From: Eubacterium limosum
GTDB taxonomy: Bacteria; Bacillota; Clostridia; Eubacteriales; Eubacteriaceae
NCBI GenBank assembly: GCA_959020865.1
Contig: CAUEUD010000108.1
Location: 1-11,657 of the forward strand
Direction: 5' to 3'
Length of the DNA: 11,657 nt
The translations under genes and the position numbers were made by a program. The notes under the pieces were generated by a model. That model ran no database searches. It was not told the origin of the DNA and saw only the letters and a program-made list of their open reading frames with translations. This document shows, piece after piece, positions 5,470 to 11,657 of this stretch (positions within the stretch are counted from its first letter, which is position 1; every line of letters starts with the position of its first letter).

Positions 5470-8400
5470 TCAGATTCCAAGATTTTTATTGGCGGTTTCC
5501 ATCATCAGCTTGATCCGGTTGATCTGATTAACCTCGGAAGCGCCGGGGTCATAATCAATGGGAGCGATATTGGCCTTCGGATAACGCTTGCGGATCGGCT
5601 TGATCATCCCCTTGCCCATAACGTGGTTTGGCAGGCAGGCAAAGGGCTGGACACAGACGATATTTTCAACGCCGGACTCGATGAGTTCCATCATTTCAGC
5701 GGTCAGGAACCAGCCCTCCCCGCCCTGGTTCCCCAGCGCGATGAGCTCCTTGGCTTTCTCCGCTTTTTTATAAATGGTAGAAGGCGCGTGGAAATGTCGG
5801 CTCTTATCCAGGGCTTTTTTCATATTTTTACGGTACATTTCCAACACCTTAATCCCAGCGACGCCCGCGGTCTTGCCTGATTTGCTGCCGGACAGCTCGT
5901 CATACTTGTAAATCGAGTTATAACAGCAGTACAGGAAGAAGTCGATGAGATCCGGCACCACCACCTCGGCCCCCTCGTTCTCCAGCACCTCGATGAGGTT
6001 GTTGTTGGCGGTCGGATGGTACTTGACCAGAATTTCCCCGACAATGGCGACCTTGGGGATTTTTTTCTCAATTCTCGGCAGGTGGTCAAAGTCCTCGACA
6101 ATCTGAGTGACATTGCGCTTAAAGACCGACCATTTCGGCTTGCGGATATCAATCTTGACCCGCTCCTTCCACTTATTATACAGGGCCATAGCGGAGCCGG
6201 GCACCTGCTCATAGGGCTTGGTGGCGTAAAGCACACGCTGGAACAGGTCGCCGTAGACCATGCCGATCACGGCGCGGTTCGTCAGCCCCGGCGTGATCTT
6301 AAAGCCTGGATTGTCCTCCAGGCCCACCAGGTTCAGAGAGATAACCGGCACCTGCTCCATGCCCGCTTCCCTCAGCGCCTTGCGGATAAAACCCACATAG
6401 TTGGACGCGCGGCAGGGGCCGCCGGTCTGAGTCATGAGCACAGACACGTTGTCCAGATCATATTTGCCGGATTTCAGCGCCGCCATGATCTGTCCGGTGG
6501 TGATGATGGTCGGATAGCAGGCGTCATTGTTGACATAGGTCAGCCCTTCATCCACAGCCTTCTCATCCACACTCGGCAGCACCTCGACATTATAGCCGCT
6601 GGTGGCCATGGCGTCCGCGATAAACTCGAAGTGAATCGGCGACATCTGGGGCGCCAGCAGCGTGTGGCGTTTGCGCATTTCCTTAGTAAACACCACTTTT
6701 TCAGGCAGTTCTTCACACGGGAGCTTGACGTGGTTCTTTTCACGCTCCTCCATGGCAGCCTTCAGCGAGCGCATCCGGATACGGACCGCGCCCAGGTTGT
6801 TGACCTCGTCAATTTTGATGAGGGTATAGATGTTGCCCTTGCTTTCCAGGATTTCCTGAGTCTGCTCAGAGGTGACCGCGTCCAGGCCGCAGCCAAAGGA
6901 GGTCAGCTGTACCAGCTCCAGAAAATCATATCGGGCGACAACTTCTGCTGCCTTGTAAAGGCGGCTGTGGTATTTCCACTGGTCAAGCACCCGGAAGTTT
7001 TCTTCGTCGATGTCTGTGACCAGATGGGCAATGCAGTCCTCGGTGAGTACCGCCATGCCAAGTCCGGTGATGATGTTGTCGAGCCCGTGGTTGATCTCAG
7101 GGTCGATATGGTACGGCCGTCCGGCCAGCACGATGCCTTTTTTATTGTTCGCCTTCAGCCATTCAATGGTTTCCTCGCCCTTTGCGCGCATGTCGTCTCG
7201 GAAGCGGTCCTTTTCGCCCAGGGCCAGCTTGAGGGCGACGCTGATCTCTTCCTTTGGAATACCCAGTTCGCCAAAGATTTCGATGAGCCGTCCCTCCAGC
7301 CGTTTGTGGTCATCCAGCGCGATGAAAGGATTCAGGAAGGTCACGTCGTTTTCCCTCAGAGATTCCATATTGTGCTTGATGGTTTCTGGATAGGACATGA
7401 CAATGGGGCAGTTATACCAGTTGTCCACTTTTTCAAATTCCCGTTCCTCATAAGGGATGCAGGGATAAAAAATGGTTTTGACCCCCCGGTCGATCAGATC
7501 CTGGATATGGCCGTGCACCAGCTTAGCGGGATAGCAGACCGATTCGGATGGTATGCTGGCCATGCCCTTTTCATAAACCTTACGGTTGGATTCCTCAGAC
7601 AGCTCGACCCGGTAGCCGAGGCTGGTCAGGAAAATAAACCAGAAGGGATAGTTCTCATACTGGTTGAGCACACGCGGGATACCGATCACACCGCGGGACG
7701 CCTGGTTGGTGGGCAGCGGCTGGTAATCGAAAACACGCTTGTATTTATACTGATACAGGTTGGGCAGATCCTTGTTTTTACGCCCCTCGCCCGCCCCAAT
7801 CTCGCAGCGGTTGCCGGTAATGTGCCGGCTGCCGTCATTAAAACGGTTGATGGTGAGCAGGCAGTTGTTGCTGCATCCGCCGCACCTTCGGTGGCTGACT
7901 TCAACCTCAAAGCTGTAAAGCCTGTCCAGATCCAGAAGCGTGCTCCTGTCCCCCTCGGTATAGTTTTCCCGGGCGATCAGCGCCACCCCGAAGGCACCCA
8001 TCAGCCCGGCGATGTCGGGCCGCACCACGTCCTTATCGGTAATTTTCTCAAAGGCACGTAGCACTGCGTTATTGTTGAAGGTACCGCCCTGGACAATGAT
8101 ATTCTCTCCCAGATCCTTGGGATTATGCACCTTGATAACCTTTTGCAGGGCGTTCTTGATGACCGAATAGGATAAGCCGGCGGAGATTTCTCCAACCTCG
8201 GCCCCTTCTTTCTGGGCCTGCTTTACCTTGGAATTCATGAAAACCGTACAACGTGTGCCCAGATCTACTGGCTTTTCGGCCAGGAGCGCCTGAGACACAA
8301 AGGCCTCCATGCTCAGGTTCAGGGACTTGGCAAAGGTTTCAAGGAAAGAGCCGCAGCCTGATGAGCAGGCTTCATTGAGAATGATGCTGTCAATGGTACC

Positions 8401-9699
8401 ATTCCGGATCTTCATACATTTCATATCCTGTCCGCCGATGTCCAGGATAAAGTCGACCTTTGGCATGAAATATTTGGCGCCCTTATAGTGAGCGATAGTT
8501 TCAATTTCGCCGATATCTACTTTGAGGGCTGTCTTAATCAGCCCCTCACCGTAGCCGGTGACTGCGGATTTCCCAATGAATGCGTCGTCGGGCAGCTTGT
8601 TATAAACATCCTCCACAATCTTGATGGCCTGACCCAGGGGGCTGCCCTCGTTGCTGCCATAGTAGTGATACAGAAGCTCACCCTCACGGCCAATGAGTAC
8701 GGCCTTAGTGGTGGTAGAACCGACATCGATGCCCAGAAAGCACGCGCCGGTATAGGCTTCAAGGTTTCCCCGCTCCACACGGTCCTTTTGGTGACGTGAG
8801 AGGAAGCTGTCCAGCTCATCCTGGTTTTTAAAGAGAGGGTCGAGACGATTGACCTCGCTGTCACCCGCCCCGTCAGTGTTCTGCACCCGTCTGACCAGCT
8901 CGGAGAGCGGCAGTGTGCCGTATTTATCGGAGGAGTAAGCAGAGCCCACAGCCACAAAAAGGTTGGAGCCTTCCGGGAAGATCACCTGCTCTGGCGACAG
9001 CTTCAGGGTCTCAATAAAACGCTGTCTGAGCTCAGACAGGAAGTAAAGCGGGCCGCCCAGAAAGGCGACATTTCCCCGGATGGGGTGTCCGCAGGCCAGG
9101 CCGCTGATGGTCTGGTTGACCACTGCCTGAAAAATGGAGGCCGCGATGTCCTCCTTGGCTGCCCCCTCATTGAGCAGAGGCTGTATATCAGTTTTGGAAA
9201 ATACCCCGCAGCGTGAAGCGATGGGATAAATGGTCTGGTGGGTTTTCGCCAGTTCATTGAGGCCGGTGGCATCCGTTTTTAACAGGGTTGCCATCTGGTC
9301 AATAAAAGCCCCGGTTCCCCCAGCGCAGGTGCCATTCATCCGCTGCTCGATATTGCCCTCAAAGAAGGTGATCTTGGCATCCTCACCACCCAGCTCAATG
9401 GCACAGTTCGTTTCGGGAATCAGCCTTTCAACCGCGACGGTCCCGGCCACCACCTCCTGAATAAAGGGAATGTCCAGCCATTTTGAAATCATCAGCCCGC
9501 CGGAGCCCGTCACACAGACCCTGGTCGTAATGTCGCCCACCTTTTCAAAGGTTTCCTTTAAAAGCTCTGCCATGATCAGCTTGATATTGGACAGATGCCT
9601 TCGGTATTCTTTGTAGATAATCGTGTCGTTCTCGTCCATTACCACCACCTTAATGGTGGTTGAGCCTACGTCCAGGCCCATTTTGTAAGTTTTGTTCAT
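5470..9699 (-). CDS. Fused double-ATPase 2-hydroxyacyl-CoA dehydratase activase (BcrAD/BadFG family)
   Basis: A 1409-residue protein of the acyl-CoA dehydratase activase-related class. HgdC-type activases use ATP to push a low-potential electron from a [4Fe-4S] cluster into a dehydratase or double-cubane protein. The first ATPase module (about 5-258) has GLDVGSTTIK, cluster Cys125 (GTCAGGTG) and Cys164 (SRCGVF). The second (about 321-578) has GIDVGSTTTK, Cys445 (EACSSGCG) and Cys484 (TRCTVF). A CxxCxxxC cluster follows at 606/609/613, plus Cys632. Residues about 670-890 match the DUF2229 activase-associated region (SVCYPAKLVHGH at 720-731, PYHIDPEINHG at 862-872). The rest resembles HgdB-like parts: TSFGCGLD at 933-940, NNDACYPT, QTGGPCRASNYV and QPFACLPNHVMGKG near the end. 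The start ATG has GAGG eight bases upstream. It lies 53 bases behind the kinase, with no terminator between. No separate dehydratase subunits are seen; the substrate is unknown. The gene looks intact. Confidence 0.9.
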   Translation of the reverse strand: MNKTYKMGLDVGSTTIKVVVMDENDTIIYKEYRRHLSNIKLIMAELLKETFEKVGDITTRVCVTGSGGLMISKWLDIPFIQEVVAGTVAVERLIPETNCAIELGGEDAKITFFEGNIEQRMNGTCAGGTGAFIDQMATLLKTDATGLNELAKTHQTIYPIASRCGVFSKTDIQPLLNEGAAKEDIAASIFQAVVNQTISGLACGHPIRGNVAFLGGPLYFLSELRQRFIETLKLSPEQVIFPEGSNLFVAVGSAYSSDKYGTLPLSELVRRVQNTDGAGDSEVNRLDPLFKNQDELDSFLSRHQKDRVERGNLEAYTGACFLGIDVGSTTTKAVLIGREGELLYHYYGSNEGSPLGQAIKIVEDVYNKLPDDAFIGKSAVTGYGEGLIKTALKVDIGEIETIAHYKGAKYFMPKVDFILDIGGQDMKCMKIRNGTIDSIILNEACSSGCGSFLETFAKSLNLSMEAFVSQALLAEKPVDLGTRCTVFMNSKVKQAQKEGAEVGEISAGLSYSVIKNALQKVIKVHNPKDLGENIIVQGGTFNNNAVLRAFEKITDKDVVRPDIAGLMGAFGVALIARENYTEGDRSTLLDLDRLYSFEVEVSHRRCGGCSNNCLLTINRFNDGSRHITGNRCEIGAGEGRKNKDLPNLYQYKYKRVFDYQPLPTNQASRGVIGIPRVLNQYENYPFWFIFLTSLGYRVELSEESNRKVYEKGMASIPSESVCYPAKLVHGHIQDLIDRGVKTIFYPCIPYEEREFEKVDNWYNCPIVMSYPETIKHNMESLRENDVTFLNPFIALDDHKRLEGRLIEIFGELGIPKEEISVALKLALGEKDRFRDDMRAKGEETIEWLKANNKKGIVLAGRPYHIDPEINHGLDNIITGLGMAVLTEDCIAHLVTDIDEENFRVLDQWKYHSRLYKAAEVVARYDFLELVQLTSFGCGLDAVTSEQTQEILESKGNIYTLIKIDEVNNLGAVRIRMRSLKAAMEEREKNHVKLPCEELPEKVVFTKEMRKRHTLLAPQMSPIHFEFIADAMATSGYNVEVLPSVDEKAVDEGLTYVNNDACYPTIITTGQIMAALKSGKYDLDNVSVLMTQTGGPCRASNYVGFIRKALREAGMEQVPVISLNLVGLEDNPGFKITPGLTNRAVIGMVYGDLFQRVLYATKPYEQVPGSAMALYNKWKERVKIDIRKPKWSVFKRNVTQIVEDFDHLPRIEKKIPKVAIVGEILVKYHPTANNNLIEVLENEGAEVVVPDLIDFFLYCCYNSIYKYDELSGSKSGKTAGVAGIKVLEMYRKNMKKALDKSRHFHAPSTIYKKAEKAKELIALGNQGGEGWFLTAEMMELIESGVENIVCVQPFACLPNHVMGKGMIKPIRKRYPKANIAPIDYDPGASEVNQINRIKLMMETANKNLGI

Positions 9700-9752
9700 G
9701 TATTATGCCTCATTTTTATTAATCATCAATCATTATTTGTAATGCTTGCTTA

Positions 9753-11300
9753 TTATTGCGCGCTCTCGATTTTTCCCAGCCGTTTATAGAGCGGTTTATA
9801 GCGCTTATACGCTCTTTTGTACACCTTGCGGTATAAATCTGCGTAAAGCTTGTTTTCTTCGGAATCTGGCAGGAAACGGCGTGATTTTCGCACCATCTCC
9901 GCTCCGGCTGCCTCGAGGTCCGGGTAAACGCCTAATCCCACATAGGTAGCCATAGCGCCGCCGAGCCCGGTTGTCTCATAGGTCTGAACCCTGTAAACCT
10001 CCCGGCCAAAGACGTTGGCCATGATCTGGGCGATATTGTCGCTGCGGGAGCCGCCACCGGACAGGCCGATAGTTTCCACCCATACGCCGGATTTCTTTTC
10101 AATGGTTTCAAGGCCTTCCAGGAGCGCGAAGGCCAGTCCCTCGATGATGCTTCTGTAAATATGGTATTTTGTGTGGCGTTCGCTGAAGCCGATAATTGAA
10201 CCCTTTGCCTCAGGCTTAAAAGATTCCTGACCCCAGTAGGGCTGAAGCACCAGGCCGCCAGCCCCCGCAGGCACAGTAAGCAGCTGCTCATTCAGAAAAT
10301 CGAGCAGATTCTTACCCCGCTTTTCACAGTCTTCCCGCTCCTTACTGGCAAATGTTTCGATAAACCAGTTGATCATCCAGAAACCGTGGTAAACGGTGAT
10401 TTCAGGGTTATAGGCCTCTGGGTCCACCCCGGGGAAAGGCGGATAAAAGGGAACCAGTTCGTAATAACGCTTGGAGGTCGTCTCCACAGTAGCCTGGGTG
10501 CCAAGAGATACGCTGGCGCAGCCCTCGTTCACACAGCCCACACCAATGGTCTCACAACCCTTATCGGTGCCGGAACCTACGAGGGGCAGCCCTTCTGGGA
10601 GCCCTGTTTTTTTGGCAGCCTCGGGTGTAATGACACCGATGACCTGGCAGGAATCCACCAGGTCACAAAGCTTTTCGCGCTCAATCTGGATGATCTGGCG
10701 CTTGATTTCGTAAGGACCGCACCATTTCTTATGCTTGAAATCAAAGGGAAAGTGGCCCGCGATATTGGAGGTCGCGTCCACCATCTGGCCGGTCAGTTTA
10801 TTGATCAGGTAAGTCGAAAGAAAAATGTATTTATCCGCAGTACTCCACAGCTCCGGCTCATGCACCTTGATCCAGTGCGCATGGGTGCCGGTATTAAAGC
10901 TCTCGGTAAAGGCTTTTTTGCCAGCTATCCAGAAGGCAAAACGGTAAGGCTGAGGAATCGTCAATGGTTTTTCCAGCGTCCGCCGGTCCATCCAGCTGAT
11001 AAAATCCCGCAGTCCCTCGCCTTTCTCGTCCACAATGGTGGCGATATCGCGCTGCACCGCGATATTCATACCCGAAAGCGCCGCAATGTATTCAGGATAG
11101 CGGCTTTTCATCTCCAGGGTAACCGAAGCCAGATCGTCCCAGAACATGGCCGGCGGCGCCTCCACGTAATGCGGCTTCTTAGAGTAGTATCCCTCAAACC
11201 TTTTCTCGGTTTTCGCCAGCGCCCGGCCTGTTTTGTCAAATACAATGGCCCGAACGCCCTGGGTGCCACAATCAATGGTTAAAACTAATTCCTTCTCCAA
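9753..11300 (-). CDS. FGGY-family carbohydrate kinase, TTG start
   Basis: A 515-residue cytoplasmic sugar kinase that transfers phosphate from ATP to a sugar or polyol. The FGGY motifs are in order: phosphate-1 loop IDCGTQGVRAIVFD (9-22); the sugar-side AVQRD (81-85) and ISWMDRR (101-107); GSGTDKG at 242-248, with Asp246 as probable catalytic base; phosphate-2 SLGTQ at 265-269; and the adenosine motif LSGGGSRSDNIAQIMA at 413-428, followed by TTGLGGAM (443-450). Length is normal for the family (about 480-550). The Lys/Arg/Tyr-rich C-terminal tail (about 486-510) is unusual. The start is TTG at 11298-11300, since no in-frame ATG occurs before residue 52 and the P-loop sits close to the N-terminus. 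It is the first gene of an operon with the activase, driven by the promoter at 11362-11390. Xylulose, glycerol, erythritol or similar polyols are all possible substrates; sequence does not decide. Confidence 0.88.
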   Translation of the reverse strand: MEKELVLTIDCGTQGVRAIVFDKTGRALAKTEKRFEGYYSKKPHYVEAPPAMFWDDLASVTLEMKSRYPEYIAALSGMNIAVQRDIATIVDEKGEGLRDFISWMDRRTLEKPLTIPQPYRFAFWIAGKKAFTESFNTGTHAHWIKVHEPELWSTADKYIFLSTYLINKLTGQMVDATSNIAGHFPFDFKHKKWCGPYEIKRQIIQIEREKLCDLVDSCQVIGVITPEAAKKTGLPEGLPLVGSGTDKGCETIGVGCVNEGCASVSLGTQATVETTSKRYYELVPFYPPFPGVDPEAYNPEITVYHGFWMINWFIETFASKEREDCEKRGKNLLDFLNEQLLTVPAGAGGLVLQPYWGQESFKPEAKGSIIGFSERHTKYHIYRSIIEGLAFALLEGLETIEKKSGVWVETIGLSGGGSRSDNIAQIMANVFGREVYRVQTYETTGLGGAMATYVGLGVYPDLEAAGAEMVRKSRRFLPDSEENKLYADLYRKVYKRAYKRYKPLYKRLGKIESAQ

Positions 11301-11307
11301 ACCTTAA

Positions 11308-11311
11308 CCTC
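11308..11311 (-). promoter_or_regulatory. Ribosome binding site for the TTG-started kinase
   Basis: GAGG on the minus strand lies seven bases before TTG 11298-11300, supporting the non-ATG start. An AAGG closer to the TTG is too near to serve. Confidence 0.6.
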
Positions 11312-11361
11312 AAAATCAAATTTCTTCTTATTTATTATATAGCACTTCTTAAACGACCACT

Positions 11362-11390
11362 ATTATAACAAATCTTCAAGAATTTATCAA
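11362..11390 (-). promoter_or_regulatory. Strong sigma-A promoter of the kinase-activase operon
   Basis: On the minus strand TTGATA (11390-11385), a 17-base spacer ending in TGT, and a perfect TATAAT (11367-11362). This is both a good -35/-10 pair and an extended -10. The start site would be near 11355, about 55 bases before the kinase TTG. Confidence 0.75.
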
Positions 11391-11422
11391 AGTTTTCTTT
11401 AGCCCTTTAATATCGCCAAAAT

Positions 11423-11462
11423 TTTTTTCCGCAACAATTATTTTTATACAAAACGGAAAAAA
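11423..11462. repeat. Inverted repeat TTTTTTCCG / CGGAAAAAA
   Basis: Perfect nine-base arms at 11423-11431 and 11454-11462, with 22 bases between, and a further CGGAAAA at 11465-11471. The T-runs precede the CG core and the A-runs follow it, the reverse of a terminator. It lies between the recombinase stop and the operon promoter, so it could be a protein-binding or recombination site. Confidence 0.4.
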
Positions 11463-11487
11463 TACGGAAAATATATTTCAGCATAAG

Positions 11488-11657
11488 CTATGAATATAAT
11501 CTTGATGCAACATCTTCTAATTTTTTTCTCTTTTCTTGTGTTGGTCGTATATAATTATTTAGGGTTGTGCTTACATTTTTATGTCCTGCATACTCTTGTA
11601 CTTCTTTAATATCGACTCCACTATCAAAAAGATGTGTCAGACAGGTTGGTCTCAAAC
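11488..11657 (-). CDS. Tyrosine recombinase (phage-type integrase), C-terminal end only
   Basis: The last 55 codons of a gene entering from the right edge, ending in TAG at 11488-11490. The visible part carries the C-terminal catalytic pattern of tyrosine recombinases: LR followed by PTCLTHLF (box II arginine), SGVDIKEVQEYAGH (the GH histidine), then STTLNNY, whose Tyr is the nucleophile about nine residues after GH. The usual histidine after LR is proline here. A basic tail (EKRKKLEDVASRLYS) follows. The DNA is clearly more AT-rich than the neighbouring kinase and activase genes, as expected of acquired DNA. It most likely belongs to a prophage, integrative element or transposon lying to the right. 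No tRNA gene or clear attachment site is visible in the window. Confidence 0.85.
   Translation of the reverse strand, partial: LRPTCLTHLFDSGVDIKEVQEYAGHKNVSTTLNNYIRPTQEKRKKLEDVASRLYS

Noticed and set aside
6016..8061. 681-residue open frame on the plus strand inside the activase gene
   Set aside because: It is exactly antisense to a gene with clear family motifs, has no recognisable domain, and is explained by GC-biased third positions in the real gene.
9700..9752. Small CATTA/TAATG hairpin between kinase and activase as a terminator
   Set aside because: Five AT-rich pairs with no T-run on the minus strand; too weak to split the operon.
10386..11282. 298-residue open frame on the plus strand inside the kinase gene
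   Set aside because: Antisense shadow of the FGGY kinase; no recognisable domain or motif.
1..11657. CRISPR array, rRNA or tRNA genes
   Set aside because: No regularly spaced direct repeats and no tRNA-like or rRNA-like segment was recognised.

Overview
The window reads as chromosomal DNA of an anaerobic, low-to-mid GC member of the Bacillota/Clostridia. The gene set (a fused 2-hydroxyacyl-CoA dehydratase activase, an NhaC-family antiporter, a YozE-like small protein, strong GGAGG-type ribosome binding sites, sigma-A promoters) would fit an acetogen of the Eubacterium limosum group. That placement is inference from gene types and style, not from a search.

Layout, left to right. (1) A minus-strand ABC exporter keeps its complete membrane domain but loses frame just before its ATPase domain, where the DNA becomes about 75% GC (positions 1-60). 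(2) A 262-bp divergent spacer carries candidate promoters in both directions. (3) A plus-strand NhaC-family antiporter ends in a clear terminator. (4) A plus-strand single-gene unit encodes a 73-residue YozE/SAM-like protein and has its own promoter and terminator. (5) Convergent to it is a minus-strand membrane glycosyltransferase of the cellulose synthase type with a C-terminal c-di-GMP-binding PilZ domain. Its leader holds a good promoter followed by an intrinsic terminator, which suggests attenuation. (6) A minus-strand two-gene operon follows: an FGGY sugar kinase with a TTG start, then a 1409-residue acyl-CoA dehydratase activase with two ATPase modules and a long cysteine-containing C-terminal half. 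The operon has a strong promoter upstream of the kinase and a terminator after the activase. (7) The AT-rich right edge contains the 3' end of a minus-strand tyrosine recombinase, so a mobile element probably begins here and extends to the right.

How the genes relate. Only the kinase and activase form a convincing operon. Both are built on the ASKHA (actin-like ATPase) fold. No dehydratase subunits or sugar-pathway genes accompany them here, so their substrate is unknown. The glycosyltransferase has all the sequence marks of a c-di-GMP-activated processive polysaccharide synthase, but no BcsB-like or cellulase partner is in the window. The antiporter and YozE-like genes are separate transcription units. 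The points most worth a second look are the glycosyltransferase leader, the self-contained activase fusion with its kinase partner, and the disrupted ABC gene at the left edge.
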